Assembly (NCBI RefSeq): GCF_964204645.1
Contig: NC_134028.1
Coordinates: forward strand, 15,985,263-16,049,262
Length of the DNA: 64,000 nt
Direction: 5' to 3'
Origin: Tubulanus polymorphus
Taxonomy: Eukaryota > Nemertea > Palaeonemertea > Tubulaniformes > Tubulanidae
Made by a program: the position numbers and the translations under genes. Position 1 is the stretch's first letter. Every line of letters starts with the position of its first letter. Positions 20,176 to 29,922 of this stretch are shown here, one piece after another. Below the pieces are notes generated by a model. It did no database searches. It was not told the origin of the DNA and saw only the letters and a program-made list of their open reading frames with translations.

Positions 20176-20216
20176 CCTAGTCACTTTGACGTTACCGAAC
20201 GTTCGCTCTTCCGAAT

Positions 20217-20315
20217 ATTTTTAACCAACCACGATTTACCGCTACATGTAGGACCACAAACGAGTGTAGTTGCCGGATGAATTAGATGTGTGGGGCCTGT
20301 GTAGTATTCCGACAT
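20217..20315 (-). pseudogene. Packaging ATPase, first 33 codons only (element B)
   Basis: ATG at 20315 on the minus strand. The 33 codons include VCGPTCSGKSWLV (residues 19-31), a Walker A loop like that of the FtsK/A32-type genome-packaging ATPase of Polintons. The frame then runs into the inverted PolB exon-1 tail at 20216, is out of frame with it and stops soon after. The ancestral element therefore had ATPase and PolB as a divergent pair. The inverted duplication replaced everything beyond codon 33, including Walker B. Confidence 0.75.
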
Positions 20316-20611
20316 TGTTTGAACTTTTACGCGTATTCATTACGACAATTTAGCTTTTAATGAATATTGTTTAATTAAATATTATTCTGTTTTTTCAAAA
20401 TATCTATAAACCAGGTACAATAGTATTTAAAAGCATTGTGTTCCAGTCCAAACATTTTTCTCAACGTTAAGAATTCGGTACAAAGATTTTCAATAGGAAA
20501 ATACTATGCGGTTTAATAAAATATTCATTCAAAGATTTTCCGGTTGAGCAGAATTATTCGACTCTATTTTGCGGTTTGATTATATTTTTCTAAACTCTAT
20601 TTTTTCAGAAG
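20316..20611. promoter_or_regulatory. Divergent promoter region between ATPase stub and PolB
   Basis: 296 bases between oppositely oriented start codons. AT-rich (for example TTTAATGAATATTGTTTAATTAAATATT near 20357, shown here only in part). A pyrimidine-rich CTATTTTTTCAG just before the PolB ATG (20597-20608) could be the acceptor of a 5' UTR intron. No TATA box is clear. Confidence 0.45.
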
Positions 20612-21094
20612 ATGCATATCTGTCAGATCTGTAATGGTTCGTTCGCAACGAAACAAACCCTGCAGCGGCACCAGGTCGGTCATGAGGGAAAAAAGGGGTT
20701 CAAATGTCTTACTTGTGGTCGGGCATTCGCGCGCAAAGATGCCCTAAAGCGTCATGCCCGAAAATGTGGAAACAAAGAGCCAGGCCGTCAAGAACCGGCT
20801 GTGCCGATATGCGAAGACCGCGAGCCGCAGCAAGAACAGGCTGTGCCCAGTCAACAGCAACCATCCACATCAACAGCAGCAACGTGTTTTTCGTGCATGA
20901 AATGTAATGCGTCATTTCATCGAATACTCGACTGGAAGCGACACACCAACTTTTGCCGGAAAGGCGATGAGTCGGCAACCAAGCGCGGAAACATCGACGA
21001 GGAACCGGCTGTTGAGCAACGGACGAAAAGACACCGAGCAGCCAATGACGATGATTCGGAAGAGCGAACGTTCGGTAACGTCAAAGTGACTAGG
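20612..21094 (+). CDS. Element B PolB, zinc-finger first exon (B2)
   Basis: 161 codons from ATG 20612 to the donor AGG|GTATGT. Two consecutive C2H2 fingers (CQICNGSFATKQTLQRHQ, residues 4-21, and CLTCGRAFARKDALKRHARK, about 33-52) and a third CMKCNASFHRILDWKRH (about 97-113). A Gln/Pro/Ser-rich linker separates finger 2 from finger 3, and a basic then acidic tail follows finger 3. The exon joins in frame to the 3.8 kb second exon. The fingers may direct the polymerase to terminal DNA; that is inference. This is the only complete first exon in the window. It sits largely in the palindrome spacer; its last 41 bases are duplicated in the left arm. Confidence 0.8.
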
Positions 21095-21176
21095 GTATGT
21101 TTTTTTTTTTTTTTTTTTTTTTTTTCCGTCAACCATTTTGTCTGTAGTTTTTTCTAATTCGTTTTACTTTTTTCAG
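21095..21176 (+). other. PolB intron (B2)
   Basis: 82 bases with GTATGT donor, a run of about 25 T, and TTTTTTCAG acceptor. The codons on both sides (AGG and GTA) are whole, so it is a phase-0 intron. Introns in a Polinton gene show long residence and expression in a spliceosomal host. Confidence 0.8.
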
Positions 21177-24100
21177 GTATGTTCTCGGGGAAGCAAAAAG
21201 TGGGGGCTTAGTACAGACGTTTACAAGGCTGAAATCGTCGATTGTCCAGCTGCCGATGAGGAAACCGACCCATCGCAGGATGCAGACTCGCCCGAAATTA
21301 ACCTGAGAGACATACATGAACAATTATATGATGCTATTGGTAATGTGATAAACGGTATGTTATCATTTGTAGAGGCAACCAATGGCGATCGTATACGCCT
21401 TTCCATTGAACATCCAAACTTGGATAATAACATCAATTTGCCCCTTGTACCTGTTGAAGAATTGAGCCCTGAATTAATTTTTGAAGAAATTGTTAAAGTG
21501 ATGCAGTCGAATGATAAGATTGATTTTTAGGGGTTGATATTCCATTGTATTTTTATTCGAATGCCCAGGGGCGCCGGACAACCAAACAAAAATCGCATCA
21601 AGCGAACGATGCTAAAATACGATGAATTTAAACAGCGAAAACGTTGTATCGTTCAAATAAGGAACACTGATGATTTATGTTTGGCCCGAAGCATCGTTGT
21701 AGCCAAAGCGCACGCGGACAATGATCCCGCTTACGCGCAATTGCGACGAGTTGATGGACGCGCTCAAAGAGATGCAGCCGTACAGCTACACACCAAGTAT
21801 GGCGTCCCGCTGGGTACGTGTGGCTTAGACGAAGTCAAGTTGTTCGATGAGCATCTTGACGATTACTTTCTCATGGTCGTGACGGGGGATAACTACAATT
21901 TCGATGTTTTGTATGCATCGAAAAAAATAACAGAGAAGAAAAAGATTTGCTTGTTATACCACGATAACCATTTTCAGGTCATAACAAGCATGACAGCGTT
22001 CACGTGTAAGAAGTACTTCTGTTATAAGTGTAGGAAAGCGTTTAATCATAAGGAGGCACATCCGTGTTTCGATCACTGTCGGTTGTGTCTCGGTGTTGGT
22101 TGTAAAGCGGGGAATTCGATACATTGCAATAGATGTAACATCTATTACAAGGGACAGGGGTGCTACGCCAATCATTTGAAAAGCTTGGCTAGCGGGATGT
22201 CGTTGTGCGACAGTCGAGCGAGGTGTAAGGCATGCGGTCAATTTGTAAAACGCGAAAAAATCGCCTCAGCCGACCACGACTGCGGTATTAAGTATTGCTC
22301 GGCGTGTCAAGAAAAACGACCCATAGGACACTTATGCTATATCGGTGTCAAGAAAAACGACACACACGTCGTTAATACCGAGGCGGGTGTCTTGATAAAC
22401 CCGTACCTCCAGGGAGGGAAAGAATTCGATGCTGAGTCATTGAAGGTGAAGAAATTCGTAGCGTTTGATTTTGAGACTACGACAACGGAAGATTCGATTC
22501 ATAAGGTCATCTTTGGAATGGCACACCGTTGTTGGCAAGAGTGCAAGTTTTCGACTATAACGAGCGATTCAGAATGTGCCCATTGTGGTAAGAACGAATT
22601 CATGTTCCAAAATGAAACGGAATTCTGTGAGTGGTTATTCAATGACCAAAATAGAGGGGCAACCGCATTCGCCCACAATTTTCAATCCTTCGACGGATAT
22701 TTTATTTTGAAGTATTTACTAGACCAGGCAATTAGACCTGAGATTATTCCGAACGGCGGTAAAATCATGTATATGTACGTCCAGCAGCTGGATTTGAAAA
22801 TATTGGATACGCTTAATTATTTACCGATGAGACTAGCTAAAATACCTAGCACTCTAGGTTTACGCGAATTGAAAAAGGGGTACTTTCCGTACAAGTTTTG
22901 TACGGTAGAGAATTTGAATTACGTGGGTGCGTTGCCCGCTTTAGAAATGTACAATCCGGATGGACTCAGTAGTGGGGAGAGGGAGAAACTTGTTGCCTGG
23001 TACAATTCTCAGAAAGGTACTGTGTTTAATATGCAGCAAGAGCTAACTGATTACTGTAGATCAGATGTGGACATTCTGATGAATGCTGTTGTACATTTCC
23101 AACAGCTCCTATTCGATCTAACGGGTATCGACCCGTTCCACTCATCCATCACGATAGCTTCAGCGTGTAATGAGGCCTTGAGAACCTGTTTTCTGGAACC
23201 CAATACAATCGCTTTGCTACCACCCGGTGGTTATAGACCGAACGCTAATTTTTCAAAGATGGCCATCATCTGGTTGAGATGGGTTTCGGAAAAGCAGGGT
23301 ATCAGGCTAAAGCACGCGCTGAACGGTGGTGAGGAGAGGATCGGTAAGTACTCGGTAGACGGATACGACGAGGCGACAATAACGGTATACGAGTTTCACG
23401 GGTGCTTATTTCACGGGTGTCCCAAATGCTATAGTAATCCCCGTATCAAGTCTGCGATCAGACCGACCCTAACCATTGGAGAATTGTACCAGGCAACGGT
23501 TGATCGCGCAGCTAATATTAGGGGGGCTGGTTACAATCTGATAGAGTTTTGGGAGCATGATTATCATAATTTGATCCGAACTGATGCGGCCTTTAAAGAA
23601 TTTGTACAATCGTCGGACATATTGCCCCCACTTGAACCTCGTGAATGTTTTTACGGTGGCCGAACAAATGCGATAAAACTATATCATAAAGTATCCGAGG
23701 ATGAGAGAATAAAATACATTGACATTTGCTCGCTATATCCATTTGTAAATTCACGATATAGCTATCCAATAGGCCATCCCACTGTTGTAACAGAAAACTT
23801 CGGCGATATACGGCAATATTACGGATTAGTCAAGTGCACTGTACTTCCACCGCGGAAATTATTCCTGCCGGTCTTACCATATAGGTCCGGTGGGAAACTC
23901 ACTTTCCCACTTTGCCGAACGTGTGTGGATGAAATTAATCAGGACGCGCCGTGCCAACATACTGACAGGGAGAGGCAATTGACGGGCGAGTGGGTAACCC
24001 TGGAAGTAATCAAAGCCCTTGATATGGGTTATCAAATTGTTTCTTTACATGAAGTTTGGCATTGGTCCGATAACCGAACTGGTCTATTTAAGTCGTACAT

Positions 24101-24983
24101 CGATAAATTTCTGAAAGTTAAGACGGAATCTAGTGGGTGGCCATCGGGCGATATGTCCGACGATGAAAGACTAAACTATATAGCGGAATACGCGGCGCGG
24201 GAAGGTATCCAATTAGATGGGGATAAGATTGAAAAAATTCCGGGTCTGCGAACAGTCGCAAAATTATGTCTGAACAGTATGTGGGGGAAATTTGGTCAGA
24301 ATAGTAACAAAACTTCGGCGAAATACATTTCGGACCCGGGGGAATTTTACGAGTTGATTCTCGATTCGGCGGTTGAAATTTCGGACATAATCATCTGTAA
24401 CGATGATGTACTCCGTGTACATTACAAAACAAAGTCTGAGTTTGTCAAGCCAAACAGTCGAACAAACGTTGCCATAGCTGCTTTTACAACTGCTCACGCT
24501 CGACTCATACTGTACACATACACGGAGAAGCTAGGGGATCGAACCCTTTATACGGACACTGATTCGATCATCTATTCCGTAAAGCCTGGTGAATGGGAAC
24601 CAGACACTGGTAACTTCTTAGGCGACATGACAGACGAGCTCGGTCGTAATTGCTACATAACTGAATTTGTTTCGGGGGGACCTAAAAATTACAGCTATAA
24701 AGTCCTTGATACGGAGACGAACCGTTATTCGTATGAATGCAAAGTCAAGGGGATAAATCTGAATTACAGAAATAGTCAAGTCGTCAATTTCAAATCTACG
24801 CTTAAATTAATCACCGGCGATACCCGTGAGAAGCTTTTAGTAAATAATCCGGGTACAATTAAACGAGATATAAGGAGGGGGGTAATTTATAACAAGGATG
24901 AGACCAAAACCTACCGCGCCGTGTACACAAAAAGGGCATTTGATCCGGGTAATAGATATAACACATTACCGTTTGGTTACTAG
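21177..24983 (+). pseudogene. Element B PolB, main exon, B2 copy with nonsense codon
   Basis: Same 1268-codon exon as in B1, here joined to an intact exon 1. Codon 118 (21528-21530) is TAG where B1 has AAG, a single-base nonsense change before the zinc and exonuclease domains. Downstream the frame is open to TAG at 24981-24983, with all exonuclease and polymerase motifs present (motif A about 23719, B about 24266, C about 24556). Relative to B1 about ten further residues differ, all between about residue 730 and 1120. Sequence from 24130 on is duplicated at 54917-55770. Confidence 0.85.
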
Positions 24984-25368
24984 TTTCTGATGTTGCGACA
25001 GTAAACTCAGTTTCATTGCCGCGATAAGCTGGAAAGTTACCTCCGTCTTGGCTCTTGGACAGTAAACTCAGTTTATTTGCGCACAGTGGTAGCTGGAAAG
25101 TTGCCTCGTAACATTGGTCTCAGAAGTACTAAACAAAACCAGATTGCGCGAAATGATTTTTTCATCTCTTGTTTGCTTGCTTCGATGATTTACTAACGGT
25201 CTTTCAATACGCATAGAACTGTCAGTCAGCTATCGGAGCGGGGGAAGGGAGATATACTTATAGTTAATTAGGCTTAATAATATTATATAGGCGACCGATA
25301 ATATACCGTTTATTACGTTTCTAATGGCATCATACAATTTAGGGACATGAGTTCTATCTAGTCAATTT
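24984..25368. other. PolB 3' flank (B2)
   Basis: Inverted copy of 15906-16290, non-coding, with the same duplicated GGAAAGTT/AACTGAGTTT motifs. Confidence 0.5.
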
Positions 25369-26012
25369 GTAGTTACTTATTTGTAAATATTTTTGTTTGG
25401 CTCAATAAAGTACTGAAATATTAGTATTGCATTTTGATTTCCGATATTATTGTAATGTATCTAATTTGTAGTTATCTTTCAATGCAATAAAGAACTGAAA
25501 TATTAGTATTGCATTTTTATTTCAGATATTACATTGATATTTATTTGTATCATTATCTGTTTTAGACACAATAAAGTACTGATATATTAGTATTGCATTT
25601 TTATTTCAGATATTATTGTAATGTATGTACTCTGTAATTATCTTATTTTGATGCAATAAAGAACTGAAATATTAGTATTATATTTTATATATTAATCTAA
25701 TCCATTGAGTTTGTAATTATCTTTTTTATTGATGCAATAAAGAACTGAAATATTAGTATTATAATTTATATATTAATCTAATCCATTGAGTTTGTAATTA
25801 TCTTTTTTTTGATGCAATAAAGAACTGAAATATTAGTATTATAATTTATATATTAATCTAATCCATTGAGTTTGTAATTATCTTTTTTTGATGCAATAAA
25901 GAACTGAAATATTAGTATTATATTTTATATATTAATCTAATCCATTGAGTTTGTAATTATTTTTTTTTGATGCAATAAAGAACTGAGTTTGTAATTATCT
26001 TGTAAATATTCT
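25369..26012 (+). repeat. ~80-85 bp tandem repeats with AATAAA (B2)
   Basis: Inverted copy of the B1 array. In this orientation CAATAAAG reads on the plus strand, directly downstream of the PolB stop, supporting a role in 3'-end formation of PolB transcripts. Confidence 0.75.
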
Positions 26013-26353
26013 CATAGCTTATTGTTTCCATGGAATAAAAAACATATCATTTTCATATTTCTACCAAGAAAATGTGTTGCTTCCGTTGTTACTTTGCTAT
26101 CTCCATGTGAATGTTGTTATGACTTTGTGTAAATATTCTCATAAGAACTTTTATGAAAAATAAAACGTGAACATATGATATTTCAACCATGAAAATAATT
26201 TGTTGTTTTTTTTCTCGTTGCCACCTTCGATCCTTTTGAGCACTCCTCCCATGAGTAAAAGAAAATACGCTCGTTATCATTTAATAAAAAAGGACATTTT
26301 CGTTTATTCTTCAAAGTAATTACAATAATATGCGAATATGTAAAATAAGTAAC
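26013..26353. other. Non-coding region between repeat array and PC4-like gene (B2)
   Basis: Counterpart of 14920-15261. No gene supported. Confidence 0.4.
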
Positions 26354-26955
26354 TCAGATATCAGAAGGATTGTTTACTTCGGGACATTCACGTATCTTCT
26401 CGAAAACACTAATGTCTCTAGTAGCACAGAAACAGCAAAAGTCTTCCTGATTAAAGTGAGTGAATATACATGGTCTGGTAGTTTTGAGTTCTGGTATTAT
26501 ATCGCTTAAGTCAATATCTTTCAAATTATTCCACTGCGCAAGAGACAATTTAACACCTTTTTTGGTCGCTTCTCTGGTACCCTTGTCATCGACGAGACGA
26601 TAATATCGTATATCAACGTACACGCGGTGGCTCTCTCGAGATTTGTAGACTTTAACGTAATTATCTCTCCCTAAACTGGATACGCTAGAGTCGTAGTCTC
26701 CAGCTTTAGCGCGATCGATTGCGTTGTCGATTTCCATTTTGCAAAAGTTTAAATGTACCCACTCTTGAATGTATAGAGATATTCCATTTTTGGTCGGATA
26801 TGCCCATCTTTTTGCGCTACAATCGTAATGTCGAATGTCAATTCTTTTCGTATCGTTCCACGTAGTAGGACTGACATAAACTAGCATTCCTAGATAAAAC
26901 TGCGTATCCGATTTGCTAGTGTTGTCATTCAGAAAATTCGGTGTTGCTGTATCTC
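26354..26955 (-). CDS. PC4-like single-stranded-DNA-binding protein (B2)
   Basis: Minus-strand copy of the B1 gene, intact from the putative splice acceptor (26955) to the TGA at 26354-26356. The first internal Met is at 26887. It has Asp where B1 has Asn at about residue 58. Both PC4-like units (IDIRHYDC...GISLYIQEW and VDIRYYRL...GVKLSLAQW) are unchanged. The predicted intron is at 26956-27043. Confidence 0.65.
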
Positions 26956-27043
26956 CTGAAACGATAAGATTTAGGATAGATTACTAACCCGAATTGATAT
27001 TGAGAATATAAGTTGAAAAAATCTGAGAGAGTTAAATACATAC
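26956..27043 (-). other. Putative intron of the PC4-like gene (B2)
   Basis: Counterpart of 14230-14317, with the same donor GTATGT and acceptor TTTCAG on the minus strand. Confidence 0.5.
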
Positions 27044-27310
27044 CTATATCAAGATTCTTTTTACTTTTCTTCTCCTTTGGTACTGATGTATCCGTATTTT
27101 GTTGCTGATAACGTCGTTTTCGTTAGGTGACGATGAGATAACCGGAGAGTACATGTTGCTCGTTGTGTGTCTCGTCTCTAAATGAAATGACCTGTCTATT
27201 GTCGATGGATTGTAGGTGGCGATGTTGTTTCTATTGTTACAAAAATCTTGCCCAGACCCGTATCCGAAATAGCTTTTGCCCGAACTCGCCCGATGTATTT
27301 TTTAAATTTT

Positions 27311-27579
27311 CCCGCTATCTTGGATCCGCCATCTTGGATGACATTACTTCCTGCCACCATCTTGGATCCGCCATCTTGGATCCGCCATCTTGGATTACGT
27401 CACTTCCGGTCGCCATCTTGGATTACGTCACTTCCGGCCGCCATCTTGGATTACGTCACTTCCGGCCGCCATCTTGGATTACGTCACTTCCGGCCGCCAT
27501 CTTGGATTACGTCACTTCCGGTCGCCATCTTGGATTACGTCACTTCCGGTCGCCATCTTGGATTACGTCACTTCCGGTT
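27311..27579 (-). promoter_or_regulatory. 28 bp ETS/CRE/YY1 repeat array (B2)
   Basis: Seven full 28 bp units on the minus strand against four in B1. Several units end in AAGATGGCGGC, the full YY1 consensus, before the next CCGGAAGT. Copy number changes between arms show the array is dynamic. It faces the PC4-like gene of this arm. Confidence 0.6.
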
Positions 27580-27627
27580 AACCACATCCACAACCACACC
27601 CGCCTATACCGGGACAGTATAACTACT

Positions 27628-27633
27628 GATCGG
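27628..27633. other. Target-site duplication GATCGG, right
   Basis: Right-hand partner of 13724-13729, directly after the terminal CT of element B. Confidence 0.85.
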
Positions 27634-27857
27634 CAATTGTTAACGCTTCAGCATTTACTGGTGGTGGTTATTTATTTAAGCATATTGATAAAAATGGTTC
27701 ATTAACAGAACAAAAAAGACATAACTTAGCATTAGAAAAATATAATAAAGCAGCAGAAGAATATAGAGAAAAAAGACAAAACTATACGGATTATATTAAC
27801 AAGGAATTATATGATCAGAAGATTTCACGTAGAGATTTTCAGTTGATGATGCAATGA
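27634..27857 (+). pseudogene. Element A interrupted gene, 3' part
   Basis: In-frame continuation of the gene starting at 13696, up to TGA at 27855-27857. Contains a short glycine-rich hydrophobic end (FTGGGYLFKH), then a charged helix (LALEKYNKAAEEYREK) and a basic tail. Its stop overlaps the ATG of the next gene (ATGA at 27854-27857), as in translationally coupled or densely packed viral genes. Confidence 0.65.
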
Positions 27858-28018
27858 GTTTATATATCGCGGTAACCAATAAAGAAAAATTACATCTATA
27901 CAAACCTAAATTATCAGATTATTATACCCCAAGTAAAGAACAACAGAAATATGAAATAATTTGGATTTTAGGTGGAACAGTTATTGTTATATTTGTTGCT
28001 TATAAGTTTACTAATTAG
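27854..28018 (+). CDS. Element A 54-residue single-pass membrane protein
   Basis: ATG at 27854 overlapping the preceding stop by four bases; TAG at 28016-28018. The N-terminal half is charged with tyrosines; the C-terminal half is one membrane segment (IIWILGGTVIVIFVAYKF). It is intact and too short for many gene finders. Small tail-anchored proteins are common in virion gene clusters, but nothing identifies this one further. Confidence 0.55.
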   Translation: MSLYIAVTNKEKLHLYKPKLSDYYTPSKEQQKYEIIWILGGTVIVIFVAYKFTN

Positions 28019-28038
28019 TAATTTTTTTTTCTAAATAA

Positions 28039-28473
28039 ATGGAAGATAAAGTTGATAATATTGATATTATTCCTCATGATATAAATAAAACTAAATTAAA
28101 AATATATTTAGAAAAACAAATATTAGAATTTGAAAGTGACTTAAAGATAAAAAAGAAAAAATATTTAAAAAGTAAAATTATATATTATCTTATTATTAGT
28201 GGTTCGGTTACAATTAGTTCTGTAATAACATTTCTAGCAATATTCAGTCCATTAACACCTTTAGCTATATCAATTGGTGTGTTAGGATTATCATCAAGTG
28301 TTTTAACTGGTATAAGTTCAAAATTAAATATAAAAAGTAATAAAGAAAAAATTAAAACTAATATAAAAGAAATTAATAAATTAAAGAATACACTAGATTA
28401 TATAATAAGTTTAAATGGCCATATAACAGTTGAAGAACAAGATAAATTATTAAAAGAATTAATAAATTATTAA
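28039..28473 (+). CDS. Element A two-pass membrane protein with coiled coil
   Basis: 144 residues from an ATG in CTAAATAAATGG. A charged helix (residues 14-50), two hydrophobic segments (IIYYLIISGSVTISSVITF and the following TPLAISIGVLGLSSSVLTG, about 54-92), then a lysine-rich coiled-coil-like tail. Intact. The helix-membrane hairpin-helix layout suggests a virion-membrane or pore-like component. No family recognised. The mirrored copy differs by Asp for Asn in the tail. Confidence 0.6.
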   Translation: MEDKVDNIDIIPHDINKTKLKIYLEKQILEFESDLKIKKKKYLKSKIIYYLIISGSVTISSVITFLAIFSPLTPLAISIGVLGLSSSVLTGISSKLNIKSNKEKIKTNIKEINKLKNTLDYIISLNGHITVEEQDKLLKELINY

Positions 28474-28489
28474 TTTTTTAGTTATATAA

Positions 28490-29905
28490 ATGGCAGATAG
28501 TTTTCCAAAAGCTTTCCAATATAATAAATCAATTAAATATAATATTCCAGCAATAGATTTTAATAAAGATATTACATATAGAAATGAAGTTTTAAATTCA
28601 TTAATTAATTTATATATTTATGTTACTGAAAGTAATAATTTTCATGTAAAGATGGAAAATATATTTCATGTGTATACAATTAATTTCAAAAATTTAAATG
28701 AGGCAAAACAATGGTTATTAAAATCTAATATGAAGTATGGGCAGAACCAATTAAATTTTGCTGTTTATTGCGCGACAACAGGATGTGGAATTAGTTGGAA
28801 TGATCATTTAAACAAACCAAGTTTACCATTGATGTTATCACTTTTTAGATTTCATACTTATTTTCAAATAAAATTAATATTAGATGAATTAGAATGTCCT
28901 TTACCAGGTTCAAAATATTTCAAAGAATTAGATAATAATATTAATTTATGAAAGTTTTATAAAATTTGTAATGAATTTAATATAGATATAAATAATTCTG
29001 ATTTTAGAACAAAAATTGGAACAATAAGATCACTTCCTTGCCCTAAAAAGATTGCAGAATATTGCGCACTTCCCATACCATCTAATAGCTTTTATAATAT
29101 TTATAATAATAAATTAGGTTATGGTAAAATAGAAACTAAGGATTTAGAAACATTAAATTTCAATAAATTACCGAAATTTTATGATAATTTAAAACAAGAA
29201 AACAATAATGGTTGGGTTCATTTTATTTTAGAAAATAGTGAATGTTTTACTAAATCAGGTATAGAAAGAATAAATCAATCTATTAGAACTTATTTGATAT
29301 GTATTTTAGGCGCGCAAGTTGAAACAAGATCCCCAATGATTGGAAATTTGAATACATCATTTGATACACAGAAACAATTTAAAGTATTATTTGAAGATTC
29401 AATTCATAACGATAAAAATAGATCGATTCCAGAAAACATTATAAGATATCAAAATTATTTAGATAAATCTCATGTAAGGCTTAATTATTGTATAGGCCCT
29501 AATCTATTAATTATTTCTAATGATTTAGTATTAAAGATGGGAAATATAATTGGTTATAATAATCTAATTAAAACTGCAACAATAAATAATTCTTTTGGAT
29601 TGAATGATATAAATAAAAAGATTATTACTGCTCCAAAATTAATGGAAGGTGAAAAAAATAAAAAACATATTCAATCAACAGAAACTAAAACTAATAATAT
29701 TAAATTAAATAATGATTCTAAAATAAAAGATTATAATACATCAGAAAATGGTGCCGTACGGCACCCACACGGTGATAATAGAACTGATATTATTCAACAT
29801 GATATAATTAAACTAAATGATGATAATAAATCCCATGAAAATACTAAATTAGCTATAACTTGTATAGGAATTGTAATCGGAGGAATATTATATTTTAAAT
29901 TTTAA
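28490..29905 (+). pseudogene. Element A ~471-residue tail-anchored protein, in-frame TGA
   Basis: ATG in TTATATAAATGG at 28490; one continuous frame to the TAA at 29903-29905 with a single TGA at 28949-28951. Features: VTESNNFHVKMENIFHVYTI, then a cysteine-containing FAVYCATTGCGISWNDHL. After the stop comes a mixed domain with KFYDNLKQENNNGWVHFILE, and at the end a membrane segment (LAITCIGIVIGGILYF). This large protein lies in the structural gene block, ahead of the capsid-like gene, so a virion protein is likely. The GC-rich 25 bp module (29750-29774) is inserted in frame near the C-terminus. Both mirror copies share the TGA. Confidence 0.6.
29750..29774. repeat. GC-rich 25 bp palindromic module, copy 1
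   Basis: GGTGCCGTACGGCACC (perfect 16 bp palindrome) followed by CACACGGTG. It stands out in ~80% AT sequence, lies inside a coding frame (read as NGAVRHPHG), and recurs in the integrase gene. Confidence 0.8.
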
Positions 29906-29922
29906 TTTTTTTTATTATGTAA

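Larger units (their letters stand above)
13730..20216. repeat. Element B left inverted arm (B1)
   Basis: Inverted copy of 21054-27627. It is 87 bases shorter, mainly because the 28 bp array has three fewer units and the intron poly-A tract is about 4 bases shorter. PolB proteins of the two arms differ at about ten residues, clustered in the C-terminal half. Confidence 0.9.
13730..27627. mobile_element. Element B: 13.9 kb Polinton that is itself a near-complete palindrome
   Basis: The ends are AGTAGTTATACTGTCCCGG and its exact complement. They start AG and end CT like Polintons and are flanked by 6 bp duplications. Left arm 13730-20216 and right arm 21054-27627 are inverted copies; an 837 bp spacer lies between. 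Each arm carries, from the end inwards, a promoter-like 28 bp repeat array, a PC4-like gene, an ~80 bp repeat array and a PolB gene. Integrase, capsid and protease genes expected in a Polinton are missing, and only a stub of the ATPase remains. Because both arms stop exactly at the duplications, the palindrome probably existed before integration, which would then need integrase in trans. Confidence 0.85.
21054..27627. repeat. Element B right inverted arm (B2)
   Basis: Inverted copy of 13730-20216. From 24130 to its end this arm is also the outer part of the larger 15.3 kb palindrome and is copied again at 52273-55770. Confidence 0.9.

Noticed and set aside
16291-20184. 1297-codon B1 PolB frame as an intact gene with a start at 20184
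   Set aside because: The extra N-terminal codons are intron and poly-A translation; the real first exon is missing on this side.
20612-21094. Zinc-finger exon as a separate host transcription factor gene
   Set aside because: It ends at a GT donor whose acceptor exon continues in frame into PolB, and it lies wholly within element B.
21534-24983. PolB translation start just behind the nonsense codon in B2
   Set aside because: The frame opens there only because of the TAG at 21528. The intact B1 sequence shows the codons are internal to a longer exon.
27311-27579. 28 bp repeat array as a CRISPR array
   Set aside because: Units are directly contiguous without unique spacers, and the setting is an animal nuclear transposon end.
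27163-27705. 180-codon frame and its siblings (52195-52737, 13718-14110) as repeat proteins
   Set aside because: They are translations of the 28 bp ETS/CRE/YY1 DNA repeat in several frames; all frames look equally repetitive and no codon bias or context supports a protein.
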